64,000 nucleotides of DNA from Streptomyces formicae (GCF_002556545.1 NZ_CP022685.1:2914001-2978000); one strand, 5' to 3'. Counted from the stretch's first letter, positions 16,483 through 25,000 are shown. A program made the numbers and translations. Notes: a model not told the origin generated them from the sequence alone.

Positions 16483-18936
16483 TCAGGCGATCAGTGTCTC
16501 CGTCAGGCGGCGGTCCGCGATCGAGTGGGACGCCTCCACCTCGTATGAACCGCCTTGGTAAGCCCATGCGTTGGCGTTCTCGTCCCAGATCTCGAAGGCC
16601 CTGCGCGGGAGTTCGACGGTGACCTCGACGCTCTCGCCCGGTGCCGCCTCGACGCTCGCGCAGCCCGCGAGCCAGCGGGCGGGGCGCGTGCCGTCGTTGT
16701 CGGCGGGGGCCAGGTAGACCTGGACGACCTCGCGGCCCGTGCGCTGACCGGAGTTGCGGACACCGATCGTGGCCGTGGCACCCTCGACCGTCAGCGACTC
16801 GTACGTCCAGTCGGTGTAGCCGAGGCCGTGACCGAAGGCGTACGAGGGGGTGGCCGACGCCTTCTCCCAGGCGCGGTAGCCGATGAACACGCCCTCGTCG
16901 TAGGCGAGTTCACCGTCGACCGGGGTGACGTCGGTAACCGGCGCCGCGGCGAGGTCGCCCCAGGTGGTGGGGAGTCGGCCGCCGGGCTCCTCGGCGCCGA
17001 GCAGCACGTCGGCGAGGGCCGCGCCGCCCTCCTGCCCGGGGAGCCAGCCGAGCAGGACCGCGGCGACGTCGTGGCGCCACGGAAGCTCCACCGGGGAGCC
17101 GGAGTTGACGACGACCACGGTGTTCGGGTTGGCCTCGGCGACGGCGCGAACGAGGTCGTCCTGACGGCCGGGGAGCGCGAGGTCCTTGCGGTCGAAGCCC
17201 TCGGACTCGACGCGTTCGGTGGTGGCGACGACCACGACGGCGGTGTCGGCGTTCCGCGCGGCCTCGACGGCCTCGGCGATCAGTTCGTCGGGGTCACGGC
17301 GCGGGCCGAGGTGGACGAGGCAGAACATGACGCCGGGCAGCGGGGCCTTGTACTCCTTGTCCAGCGGGTGCAGGAGGGAGATCTCGACGGGCTCGCCCGC
17401 GGTGAGCGTCACCTTGCCGCGCTCGACCGGCGAGCCGAAGAACGCCTCGAAGGGGTCGGCGTCGGAGTCCATCTCCTGGACGCCGTCGTAGAGGACCTCG
17501 CCGCCGACGGTGAGGGTGAAGGCGCCGAGGCCGCGCGTGCCGAAGGAGTGCTCGCCGCTCTCGCGCGGGGTGAAGGTGCCCCTCACCTCGATGCTCGCCA
17601 TGGTCTCGTGGGTGACGCCCGCGGGCAGGTCGTCGCCGATCCACTGGACCTGGCCGGTCGGCAGGCTGCCCTCGCCGAGCAGTTCGCCCGCGGCGTCGCG
17701 GCAGCGGGCGCGCAGGGCGAACCCCTGGTCGGCCGGGGCGAGTTCGTCGCTGGGGTCGGCTCCGACGGCGTAGCTCAGGGAGCCGTCGGGCAGGGCGGCG
17801 GTCAGGCCGTCGAGCGGGGAGACCGTACGGGCGGGGAAGACGGTGGCCGAGCCGCCGCCGAGGATGCGGGCGTCACGGGCCGCGGCGCCGCTGAGGGCGA
17901 CGCTGCCGGTGGACGCGAGCGGGAGCACGCCACCCTCGTTGCGTACGAGGACGAAGGAGCGCCGGGCGATCTCGCGGGCCAGGGCCTCGCCGTCGATCTC
18001 GGCGGGCGGTTCGGCGACGACCGGTTCGGCGCCGTCCAGGACGCCGACGCGGGCGGCGAGGCGCAGGACGTTGCGGACGGCCTCGTCGACGGTCCCCTCC
18101 TCGACCTCCCCGGCCCTGACCGCGGCGGCGAGCGGCTCGCCGTAGACCGTCCGCGGGCCCGGCATGGCGAGGTCGAGGCCGCCCTCGATGTCGCCGGTGG
18201 TGGAGCGGGCGGCCACCCAGTCGGAGACGTTGCAGCCGTCGAAGCCCCATTCGCCGCGCAGGACCTCGTTGACCAGGTACCGGTGCTCGGTCATGGTCAC
18301 GCCGTTGACCTGGTTGTAGGCGGTCATGATGCCCCAGGGGTGGGCGTTCTCGACGATCGCCTCGAAGGGGGCGAGGTAGAGCTCGCGCAGGGCCCGCGCG
18401 CCGATCGTGTTGTCGACGGTGAAGCGGTCGGTCTCGGCGTCGTTGCCGACGAAGTGCTTCACGGTCGTGCCGACGCCGCCGCTCTGTACGCCCTGGACGT
18501 AGCCGGTGCCGATGACGCCGGTCAGGTACGGGTCCTCGCTGTACGCCTCGAAGTGGCGGCCGCCGAGCGGGGAGCGCTGCAGGTTGACGGTGGGCGCGAG
18601 CAGGACGTGGACGCCCTTGCGCCGCGCCTCCTGGGCGAGCAGCGCGCCCGCGCGGCGGGCCAGGTCCTGGTCCCAGGTGGCGGCGAGCGCGGTCGGCGAG
18701 GGCAGCGCGATCGAGGGGTCGTCGGCGGTCCAGCGGACCCCGCGCACGCCGATCGGGCCGTCGGACAGCACGAGGGACTTGAGGCCGATCTCCGGCAGGG
18801 CGTGCAGCGACCACACCTCCCGGCCGCCGAGCAGCCGGGCCTTGGCGTCGAGGTCGAGCCTGCCGAGTGCCGCGTCGACGACGGCCTCGCGGGCCCGGTC
18901 AGCCCGTGTGTCCTCGGTGGCCTTGCGTCCCGCCAT
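16483..18936 (-). CDS. glycoside hydrolase family 3 beta-glucosidase with PA14 domain
   Basis: An 817-aa cytoplasmic enzyme. The GH3 N-terminal domain has LSDGPIGVRG, LLAPTVNLQRSPLGGRHFEAYSEDP, KHFVGND and the nucleophile Asp in GCNVSDWVA. A C-terminal sandwich domain, with a PA14-like insertion around GTFTPRESGEHSFG, is followed by a fibronectin-like end domain. There is no signal peptide, so it acts on imported oligosaccharides. The ATG at 18936 has SD GAGGAGG. It is divergent from a TetR regulator across a 144-bp gap with a palindrome, so it is probably repressed by it. Confidence 0.92.
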   Translation of the reverse strand: MAGRKATEDTRADRAREAVVDAALGRLDLDAKARLLGGREVWSLHALPEIGLKSLVLSDGPIGVRGVRWTADDPSIALPSPTALAATWDQDLARRAGALLAQEARRKGVHVLLAPTVNLQRSPLGGRHFEAYSEDPYLTGVIGTGYVQGVQSGGVGTTVKHFVGNDAETDRFTVDNTIGARALRELYLAPFEAIVENAHPWGIMTAYNQVNGVTMTEHRYLVNEVLRGEWGFDGCNVSDWVAARSTTGDIEGGLDLAMPGPRTVYGEPLAAAVRAGEVEEGTVDEAVRNVLRLAARVGVLDGAEPVVAEPPAEIDGEALAREIARRSFVLVRNEGGVLPLASTGSVALSGAAARDARILGGGSATVFPARTVSPLDGLTAALPDGSLSYAVGADPSDELAPADQGFALRARCRDAAGELLGEGSLPTGQVQWIGDDLPAGVTHETMASIEVRGTFTPRESGEHSFGTRGLGAFTLTVGGEVLYDGVQEMDSDADPFEAFFGSPVERGKVTLTAGEPVEISLLHPLDKEYKAPLPGVMFCLVHLGPRRDPDELIAEAVEAARNADTAVVVVATTERVESEGFDRKDLALPGRQDDLVRAVAEANPNTVVVVNSGSPVELPWRHDVAAVLLGWLPGQEGGAALADVLLGAEEPGGRLPTTWGDLAAAPVTDVTPVDGELAYDEGVFIGYRAWEKASATPSYAFGHGLGYTDWTYESLTVEGATATIGVRNSGQRTGREVVQVYLAPADNDGTRPARWLAGCASVEAAPGESVEVTVELPRRAFEIWDENANAWAYQGGSYEVEASHSIADRRLTETLIA

Positions 18937-19022
18937 GGCGGTGCCTCCTCGTGCGTAGAAGTCCGTTCCGTTCCCTCCATCGTGCATCGGGTACCTGTAG
19001 AGCGGTAGGTTTCGTTACCTTG

Positions 19023-19035
19023 CTGTTATTAACAG
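19023..19035. promoter_or_regulatory. CTGTTA-T-TAACAG palindrome
   Basis: A perfect 6-bp inverted repeat with a one-base centre, AT-rich against its surroundings. It lies between the divergent GH3 and TetR genes, 46 bp from the TetR start, and is the best candidate operator for that regulator. Confidence 0.5.
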
Positions 19036-19080
19036 ATGTCGTACGGTCCTCTCGGGACCAACGGGGAAGGGGTACCGGCC

Positions 19081-19704
19081 ATGGCGGCGAGGGCCAGGAG
19101 CGAGGAGCGGCGCGCGGAGATCCTCCGTGCCGCCCTGGAAGTGATCGCCGAGCGCGGCTACCGGGGTGCGAGCCTCGGGGCCGTCGCCGAGCGGGTCGGG
19201 CTCACCCAGCAGGGACTTTTGCACTACTTCCCGACCAAGGAGGCCCTGCTGGTCGCCGTCCTGGAGGCCCGCGACCAGTGGGACGCGGTGCCGCGCGGCC
19301 AGTGGCGGCTCGATCTGCTCGGCTCGCTGGTGGAGTACAACACGATGCGCGCGGGGCTCGTGCAGACCTTCTCGGCACTGCTCGGCGAGAGCGTCACGGA
19401 CGGGCACCCGGCCCGGGAGTTCTTCACCAAGCGGTACGGGGCGGTGCGCGAGAACTTCACCGAGGTGCTGCGCGCCGAGTACGGGGACCGGCTGCCCGGC
19501 GGGCTCACCCCGGAGGCCGCGGCCCCGCTGCTCGTGGCGGTGATGGACGGGCTGCAGTACCAGTGGCTGCTCGACCCCGAATCGGTGGACATGCCGGGGG
19601 CGTTCAGGAACTTCCTCGCGCTACTGGGCGAGCCCCGCAGCAGGGAGCGGACCGGCGGAGCGGGAAGCGGCGGCGACGGCGGCCACCACCTCGACCTCGA
19701 TTAG
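19081..19704 (+). CDS. TetR/AcrR-family regulator
   Basis: A 207-aa repressor. An N-terminal helix-turn-helix (RAEILRAALEVIAERGYRGASLGAVAERVGLTQQGLLHYF, recognition helix around 30-45) precedes an all-helical ligand domain (55-185). A Gly/Asp/His-rich tail is encoded in the overlap with RidA. The ATG at 19081 has a GGGGAAGGGG SD. It is divergent from the GH3 beta-glucosidase and likely represses it, responding perhaps to a sugar or glycoside. Its last 84 bp overlap the convergent RidA gene. Confidence 0.88.
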   Translation: MAARARSEERRAEILRAALEVIAERGYRGASLGAVAERVGLTQQGLLHYFPTKEALLVAVLEARDQWDAVPRGQWRLDLLGSLVEYNTMRAGLVQTFSALLGESVTDGHPAREFFTKRYGAVRENFTEVLRAEYGDRLPGGLTPEAAAPLLVAVMDGLQYQWLLDPESVDMPGAFRNFLALLGEPRSRERTGGAGSGGDGGHHLDLD

Positions 19705-20046
19705 CGCCTCGGGACGGAAGAGCCGAGGGACCTCGACGGTGGTGCTGGTGGGCGGCGTGCCGGTGAGGAACTCCCGGCGTACGGCGGCGTATTCGGGCAG
19801 TCCGTCGAGGTCGGTCAGGAACGTGCGGATGTTGATCACGTCGGCGAGGGTGGCGCCGTGGGCGTCGAGCAGGGCGGCCAGCGCCTCGAAGACGCCGCGG
19901 GACTGCGCGGCGAGGTCGGCGCCCTCGGCTATCTGGCCCGAGAGGTACAACAGGGCGCTCCCGTCCGGTAGTTGGACGCGGGCGACCTGGGAGTAGGGGC
20001 CGAGGGGGCGGGGTGCCCCGGCCGGGTCGTCGAGGGTGATCAGCAT
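19621..20046 (-). CDS. RidA-family protein
   Basis: A 141-aa YjgF/RidA protein. Family features are GPYSQ near residue 16, LYLSGQIAEGADLAAQ, VINIRTFLTDLDG and the C-terminal PEALIEVEVVAAV, where a catalytic Arg is usual in RidA (position IRTFL). It trims reactive enamine/imine intermediates. The C-terminal 28 codons overlap the 3' end of the TetR gene on the other strand. It stands 31 bp after the start side of the dehydrogenase gene and is probably co-transcribed with it. Confidence 0.87.
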   Translation of the reverse strand: MLITLDDPAGAPRPLGPYSQVARVQLPDGSALLYLSGQIAEGADLAAQSRGVFEALAALLDAHGATLADVINIRTFLTDLDGLPEYAAVRREFLTGTPPTSTTVEVPRLFRPEALIEVEVVAAVAAASRSAGPLPAAGLAQ

Positions 20047-20077
20047 GGTCGGGTTCCTCCGGTGCGGTCGGCGGGGG

Positions 20078-20896
20078 TCACGGGGCGCGGTGGCCGCGGA
20101 TGTGCGGGACGGCGCGGGCGACGTCCTCGTGGGCGAGCGAGGGGATGGCGGCCGCCGCTTCGTAGTGGGCCAACGCCGCTTCCATCATGGGGAGTTCGGC
20201 GGAGTCGGTGGCCAGGGCGACGTCCTTGACGGCGAGGTCGCTGCCGAAGTGCACACCGTCCGCGAAGGCCCGTGCTACGGCGCCACCGAGCGGTCCCTTG
20301 GCCAGGGCGTCCCTCGCGGTGTCCTCCGTGAGGCCGAACGCGTCGGCGAGCTTCATGGCCTCGGCGACCAGGGCGACGCCACCGAGGACCGCGGTGTTGA
20401 CGACGAGCTTGAGGGCGGCGCCGGAGCCGAGGGCGCCGGTGCGGGTGACGGGGCCGAAGCGGGCGAGCACGTGCTCGACACGGGCCGCCTCGCCGCCCGC
20501 GAGGATGCCGAGCTGCCCGGCGGCGGCCTTGTCCGTACTGCCCATCACGGGGGCGTCGACCAGCGTGACCCCCGCGGGGACGAGCGCGGCGAGCTCCGCC
20601 ACGACGTCGGGGCCCACGGTCGACATCTCCACCCAGTACGCGCCGGGGCGCAGCGCGGGGACGACGGCGTCGGCCAGTTCGCGTACGGCGGCGGGGTCCG
20701 CGAGCATCGTGATGACCACGTCGGCGTCGCGCACGGCCTCCGCGGGGCTCGCGGCGCGGGTGGCGCCCGCCTCGACGAGGGCGTCGGCCTTCGCGGCGGT
20801 GCGGTTCCAGACAATCAACTCGTACGGAGAGGTGAGGAGTTGGCGGGCCATCGGCTCACCCATGTGGCCGAGCCCGAGGAATGCGATCTTTTCCAT
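20078..20896 (-). CDS. NAD(P)-dependent beta-hydroxyacid dehydrogenase-like protein
   Basis: A 272-aa enzyme of the 3-hydroxyisobutyrate dehydrogenase/imine reductase superfamily. The Rossmann motif is FLGLGHMGEPMARQLL, with DADVVITMLADPAAVREL following. The substrate loop is VDAPVMGSTDKAAAGQLGILAGG, and GSGAALKLVVN carries the catalytic Lys. It uses NAD(P)H on a hydroxyacid or imine. It is followed by RidA on the same strand, fitting imine chemistry. It is divergent from the LysR-kinase fusion, which is the likely regulator. Confidence 0.88.
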   Translation of the reverse strand: MEKIAFLGLGHMGEPMARQLLTSPYELIVWNRTAAKADALVEAGATRAASPAEAVRDADVVITMLADPAAVRELADAVVPALRPGAYWVEMSTVGPDVVAELAALVPAGVTLVDAPVMGSTDKAAAGQLGILAGGEAARVEHVLARFGPVTRTGALGSGAALKLVVNTAVLGGVALVAEAMKLADAFGLTEDTARDALAKGPLGGAVARAFADGVHFGSDLAVKDVALATDSAELPMMEAALAHYEAAAAIPSLAHEDVARAVPHIRGHRAP

Positions 20897-20954
20897 GCCT
20901 GAGACGCTAGGCCCGGCACCGGGATGCGACAAGCGAATCCCTAGCATGTGAGCC

Positions 20955-22904
20955 ATGCCGAACCCGCATGCCGCACGCCCGGCGGACACCGCTCCCCCCG
21001 ACCTCTCGACCGTCTGGCTCAGGACCTTCCTCGACGTGGCCCGGCACGGGTCGTTCACCGTGGCGGCGCGCGAGCTCGGATGGACCCAGTCCGCCGTCTC
21101 GCGGCAGATCGCCGCGCTGGAGGCGGCGCTGGGCGGCGCACCTCTCTTCGACCGGCTGCCGCGCGGCGTACGGCCCACCGCGCACGGGCGTGCGCTGCTG
21201 CCGCACGCGACGGACGTCATGTCCCGACTGACCTCGCTGGGGCGGGAGTTGACGGCGCTGCGCGACGCGACGGGTGGGCTGCTGAGGGTCGGCGCGTTCG
21301 CGACGGCGGACGCGGGGCTCGTCCCCCGGGCCATCGCGCGGTTCCGCGCCGCGCGTCCCGGGGTGACGCTCGTCCGCGAGGAGGGTCTGACGCCCGCGCT
21401 CCTCGCCCGTGTCGCGGACGGCGGGCTCGACCTCGCCGTGGTGTCGACGACGGGCGGCGCGCTGCCCGCCGACGCGTACGAGCTGCACCACCTCCTCGAC
21501 GAACCGCTGTACGTCGCGCTGCCCTCCGGTCATCCGCTGGCCGCGCTGCCCGAGGTGCGGTTTCCCCAACTCGCCGCCGAGGAGTGGATATCCGGCAGCT
21601 CCCGGATCGAGGGGACCCTCCTGGACGCGGCGGTGCGCCACGGGCTCCGGCCGCGCGTCGCCCACGTCGTCGCGGAGTGGACCGCGAAGCAGGGGTATGT
21701 CGCGGCGGGGCTCGGGGTGACGCTGATCCCCGCGCTCGCCGCCGAGTCGGTACGCCAGGACATCGCGCTGGTCCCCCTGCGCGACGAGGGCGCGCCGGCC
21801 CGCGCCGTGTACGCGGCCACGCCACGGGGTCACTCGGCGCCGCCCGCCGTGGCACCGTTCCTCCGAGCGCTGCGGGCGGCCTGTCCGGCCGGTCGCGCCT
21901 TCCCGCAGCCCGTACGGACAGCACCGGCCGCACCGATGTCTCCGACAACGCCGACAACCTCGACAGGAAGGTCGCCCATGTCCACCGCACCGAAGACGCA
22001 CGCCGACGAACCCGACATCGACGAAGACCTCGTACGCCGCCTGGTCGGTGCCCGGTTCCCGGCGTGGGCCGGTCTTCCCGTGCGGCTCGTGGGATCCGCG
22101 GGGACGTCCAACGTGATGTACCGGCTCGGCACGGACATGGTGGTGCGCCTGCCGCGCCGGGCGGGGGACGCGGAGAGCGCGCGGCGCGAGCACGAGTGGC
22201 TGCGCAGACTGTCGGGGGCGCTGCCGGTGCCCGTACCCGCACCGCTCGCCATGGGCGAACCGGGCGAGGGCTACCCGTACCCGTGGTCCGTCTTCCGGTG
22301 GCTGGAGGGCGAGACGCCCGTCGCGGGGCGGCCGCTCGCCGAACCCGCCCTGTTCGCCGAGGACATGGCCGCGTTCCTCACCGCCCTGCGCGGCTTCGAT
22401 ACGGCCGGTGCGCCCGCCTCCTACCGAGGCGACCCGCTGGCCTCGCGCGACGCCGACACGCGCGCGGTGATCGCCGGGCTGCGCGGGGTCGTCGACACCG
22501 ACGCCGTCACCGCCGTGTGGGACGCCGCGCTGCGCGCCGCGCCGTGGCAGGGGCCCGGCGTCTGGGTGCACGGGGATCTCCAGCCGGGGAACGTCCTGGT
22601 CGCGCGGGGCCGACTCAGTGCCGTCATCGACTTCGAGTGCATGGGCACGGCGGACCCCGCGGTCGACCTGATCGCCGCGTGGTACCTGATGGACGGCGAG
22701 GCCCGCCGGTCCTTCCGCGCCGCGCTCGGCCCCGCCACGGACGACGCCATGTGGGCGCGGGGTCGTGGCTGGGCGCTGACGATCGCCGTCAACGAACTCT
22801 CGTACTACCGGGAGACGAACCTGTGGATGGCGGATACGGCGCGGCATGTCATCGGGGAACTGACGTCGGGGGACGGTGAGTTGGGAGACGGCGAGGTGAG
22901 GTGA
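20955..22904 (+). CDS. LysR regulator fused in frame to an aminoglycoside-phosphotransferase-fold kinase
   Basis: A 649-aa reading frame with no stop. Residues 15-75 are a LysR winged helix (WLRTFLDVARHGSFTVAARELGWTQSAVSRQIAALE) and 95-305 a LysR substrate-binding domain. A Pro/Thr/Ser linker (about 310-340) leads to an APH kinase domain (about 355-640). The kinase has GTSNVMYRL in the nucleotide loop, the Brenner motif VHGDLQPGNVL and the metal Asp in VIDFECMG. The two parts are normally separate proteins. A second start with an SD exists at the junction (ATG 21978), so two products are possible. TAGCAT at 20942-20947, 7 nt from the ATG, suggests a leaderless mRNA. The kinase substrate is unknown. 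Confidence 0.85.
   Translation: MPNPHAARPADTAPPDLSTVWLRTFLDVARHGSFTVAARELGWTQSAVSRQIAALEAALGGAPLFDRLPRGVRPTAHGRALLPHATDVMSRLTSLGRELTALRDATGGLLRVGAFATADAGLVPRAIARFRAARPGVTLVREEGLTPALLARVADGGLDLAVVSTTGGALPADAYELHHLLDEPLYVALPSGHPLAALPEVRFPQLAAEEWISGSSRIEGTLLDAAVRHGLRPRVAHVVAEWTAKQGYVAAGLGVTLIPALAAESVRQDIALVPLRDEGAPARAVYAATPRGHSAPPAVAPFLRALRAACPAGRAFPQPVRTAPAAPMSPTTPTTSTGRSPMSTAPKTHADEPDIDEDLVRRLVGARFPAWAGLPVRLVGSAGTSNVMYRLGTDMVVRLPRRAGDAESARREHEWLRRLSGALPVPVPAPLAMGEPGEGYPYPWSVFRWLEGETPVAGRPLAEPALFAEDMAAFLTALRGFDTAGAPASYRGDPLASRDADTRAVIAGLRGVVDTDAVTAVWDAALRAAPWQGPGVWVHGDLQPGNVLVARGRLSAVIDFECMGTADPAVDLIAAWYLMDGEARRSFRAALGPATDDAMWARGRGWALTIAVNELSYYRETNLWMADTARHVIGELTSGDGELGDGEVR
21965..21980 (+). 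promoter_or_regulatory. internal ribosome binding site and start for the kinase domain
   Basis: AGGAAGG lies at 21965-21971 and an in-frame ATG at 21978-21980, with 6-nt spacing. This is a proper SD arrangement inside the fused frame. It would yield a 308-aa kinase alone (21978-22904). It reads as the remnant or still-active start of a formerly separate gene. Confidence 0.6.
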
Positions 22905-22925
22905 GGGGCGGCGAGGTGGGGTGAG

Positions 22926-22960
22926 GTGGAGTGGAGTGGAGTGGGGTGGGGTGGGGTGGC
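22926..22960. repeat. pentanucleotide tandem repeat
   Basis: Seven units of GTGGA, GTGGG or GTGGC lie directly between the convergent kinase and LysE genes. Such a G-rich strand may form secondary structure. It is prone to copy-number change. Confidence 0.85.
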
Positions 22961-22969
22961 TGGTTCGCC

Positions 22970-23632
22970 TCACCCCGCCGACGCCAGCAGATGCCCCGCG
23001 AGGCCCGCGATCAGCGCGCTCGACGCGAGCCCCGTCAGCAGGCGGCCCCTGCTGCCCGTGAGCGCGCGGCCCAGGAGGGCGCCGCCGCCCGCGAGGAGCA
23101 GTTGCCAGCTCGCCGACGCGGCGAACGCGGCCAGCGCGAACAGTGCCTGTTCCGGTCCCGTCAGGGACGTGGTGGCCGGGCTGCCGAGGACGAGTGCGGC
23201 GAAGTAGACGACCGTGGCGGGGTTCAGGAGCGTGATGCCGAGCAGGGCGGCGTAGGCGCGGGTGGGGCCTACGGGGGTTCCTGTCCTGCCGGTGCCGGTG
23301 CCGGTGCCGGTTCCGGTGCCGGTTGCGCCGGTGCGCTCCCGGTACTGGCGGATCGCCGTGATCGCCCCGCGTGCGGCGAGCGCGAGGAGGACCAGGGCCG
23401 ATGCCCAGCGCAGCGGAGTCATCAGCGGTGCCAGGAGGTGGGTGAGCCGGGTGCCGCCGATCGCTGCGACGAGGGCGTAGAGCCCGTCGGCGGTCGCGAC
23501 GCCGAGGGCGGCGCAGGCGCCGGTCCGCAGGGACGTGCGGGCCGTGAGGGCTACGAGATAGGTCGCGACGCCGCCGACCGGCATGGCGATGCCGTATCCG
23601 GCGAGGAGTCCCGCGACCAGGACGGCGCTCAC
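22970..23632 (-). CDS. LysE/RhtB-family exporter
   Basis: A 220-aa inner-membrane amino-acid exporter with about six hydrophobic helices. The N-terminus reads LLAGYGIAMPVGGVATYLVAL, the usual GP/PVG motif of the family. The central loop contains alternating Gly/Thr (about 104-118) coded by six near-identical hexamers at 23291-23326, so its length may vary between strains. The mid-segment LLGITLLNPATVVYFAAL carries the conserved NP. The exported compound is unknown. Confidence 0.86.
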   Translation of the reverse strand: MSAVLVAGLLAGYGIAMPVGGVATYLVALTARTSLRTGACAALGVATADGLYALVAAIGGTRLTHLLAPLMTPLRWASALVLLALAARGAITAIRQYRERTGATGTGTGTGTGTGRTGTPVGPTRAYAALLGITLLNPATVVYFAALVLGSPATTSLTGPEQALFALAAFAASASWQLLLAGGGALLGRALTGSRGRLLTGLASSALIAGLAGHLLASAG

Positions 23633-23812
23633 GCGTGCGCGGGGGCTGGCCTCCGGTGTCGGCCGACCTGCTGCTGGCGCCGCGCCGCCGACCGGGCGTC
23701 GGGGGGCGTCAGGGGCGGGGCGGCGGGGGCCGGGGGCGTGGTCATGCGTTGAGCTTCGCGGGGAGGGGGTGGGTGCGGCAACCGATTTGGCTGCGGGTGC
23801 GTTGTGGCTGAG

Positions 23813-23970
23813 CGCGCAGTTCCCCGCGCCCCTGCCTCGTGGCCGGTCTCACAGTTGCCCCCGGGCCGTGCGGGGCTTGTCGCGCAGTTCCCCGCGCCCC
23901 TAAGGCAACACCCCCGTGCCCGAATTGCCCCCGCGCCACCCGTGCTTGTCGCGCAGTTCCCCGCGGCCCT
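23813..23970 (+). repeat. three dispersed repeat copies (3-5) in a 361-bp gene-free region
   Basis: The gene-free stretch 23633-23993 lies between two minus-strand genes. It contains copies at 23813-23833, 23881-23901 and 23950-23970 (the last with one mismatch, GGCCCT for GCCCCT), all in the same orientation and about 68 bp apart. They make an imperfect tandem array of a 68-bp unit that includes GCGCAGTTCCCCGCGCCCCT. No coding frame was credible here. Confidence 0.85.
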
Positions 23971-23993
23971 AAGGCAGTGCCCCCGTGCCCCGT

Positions 23994-24584
23994 CTACTGC
24001 CGGGCCGCTCGGGAGCGCAACACCCGCCGTGCGTCTTCCGGTGTCATGTGGCCCACCAGCACCTGCGCGGTGAGGCCGTCCGTCAGGGCCAGGAGGGTGT
24101 GGGCCTCCGCCTTCGCGTTCACGTCGTCGCGGAACTCGCCGGTGGATCTGCCGTAGTCCAGTAGCCAGACCAGGAGGTCGTGCAGCTTGGCGTACGTGTC
24201 TCGCAGGACCGCCGCGAGGGGGGCGCTCACCGTCGCGTGGGCCACGAAGGCCACCCAGACCTGGGCCTCCGTCCTGTCCTCCGGGTCGACCAGGGCGAGC
24301 GCGGAGAGCGAGCGGTCCAGGAGGGTCGCGGCCGACTGCGGTGTGTCCGACGCCTCGATGCGGGCCTTCGCACGGTCGGCGACGCGCTGCGAGATGTCCT
24401 CCAGGGCGAAGAGCAGCATCTCGTCCTTGGTGCGGAAGCAGCGCTGGACCGCGCCCATCGAGACCTGCGCCTCGGCGGCGACGTCGCGCAGGCTGACGGA
24501 CTCCATCCCGGAGCGGGCGATCAGCAGGCGGACCGCCTCGGCGATGCGGCGGCGCCGGTCCTCGTAGTCGACCTGCTTGGGCAC
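23994..24584 (-). CDS. TetR/AcrR-family regulator
   Basis: A 196-aa regulator starting at the GTG at 24584 (GAAAGG SD). The helix-turn-helix is RRIAEAVRLLIARSGMESVSLRDVAAEAQVSMGAVQRCF, with the characteristic Phe/Tyr ending the recognition helix. The C-terminal domain (60-190) contains long amphipathic helices. Two palindromes in its own promoter region, shared with a divergent small membrane protein gene, are probably its operators. The ligand is unknown. Confidence 0.88.
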   Translation of the reverse strand: MPKQVDYEDRRRRIAEAVRLLIARSGMESVSLRDVAAEAQVSMGAVQRCFRTKDEMLLFALEDISQRVADRAKARIEASDTPQSAATLLDRSLSALALVDPEDRTEAQVWVAFVAHATVSAPLAAVLRDTYAKLHDLLVWLLDYGRSTGEFRDDVNAKAEAHTLLALTDGLTAQVLVGHMTPEDARRVLRSRAARQ

Positions 24585-24644
24585 GTGCGGACGCCTTTCG
24601 TCGGGCGTGGGGATCCGCCGTATCTGACGCGCACCCCCGCGTTC

Positions 24645-24700
24645 TGATGCGGTTGCATCATATCCCGCTTCCGATGCATGATCTGATGCGACCGCATCGG
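24645..24700. promoter_or_regulatory. twin GATGCG-N2-YGCATC operators
   Basis: GATGCGGTTGCATC (24646-24659) and GATGCGACCGCATC (24685-24698) share the pattern GATGCG-N2-(T/C)GCATC, centred 39 bp apart. A further half site GATGCATGATC lies between. They fall between the TetR gene and the divergent small membrane protein gene, placing both under the same repressor. Confidence 0.6.
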
Positions 24701-24745
24701 AACAGTCGACGGTGCCACCGCCGCACCGCACTCGGGGAGATACGC

Positions 24746-25000
24746 ATGTCCACACGGCCCCATGCCACCCAGCCCAAGAAGTCCTCCGCCGGAGGGCTGC
24801 TCGCCCTCTTCGGCTTCATCCTGGTCGTACAGGGCTTCGGCTCCGCGATCACCGAGTCGGGCTGGAACACCAGCTTCGGCGTCTCCGCACTGCTGCGGGA
24901 GGCCAACGCCCCGGAGTGGACCGACCTGTTGGTCGGAGCGCTCGGCTGCGTGCTGCTCGCGCTGGCCGCGCGGCGCCGGTTCACCCGTGACGCGCCGTAG
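24746..25000 (+). CDS. small two-helix membrane protein
   Basis: An 84-aa hydrophobic protein. A basic N-terminus (STRPHATQPKKSS) precedes helix 1 (GGLLALFGFILVVQGFGSAI). A soluble loop of about 25 residues leads to helix 2 (LLVGALGCVLLALAARRRF) and a basic end. The start has SD GGGGAGA. No family was recognised. It is divergent from the TetR gene with twin operators, so it is probably that regulator's main target, and perhaps related to envelope stress or efflux (inference). Confidence 0.75.
   Translation: MSTRPHATQPKKSSAGGLLALFGFILVVQGFGSAITESGWNTSFGVSALLREANAPEWTDLLVGALGCVLLALAARRRFTRDAP

Noticed and set aside
16555..19008. An open frame of 817 codons antisense to the GH3 beta-glucosidase
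   Set aside because: The GH3 motifs on the minus strand are unambiguous. The plus-strand frame is Gly/Arg/Val/Asp-rich shadow.
23633..23993. Short open frames among the three repeat copies
   Set aside because: They consist mainly of translated repeat units, with no SD and no similarity to each other in frame. Treated as non-coding repeat.
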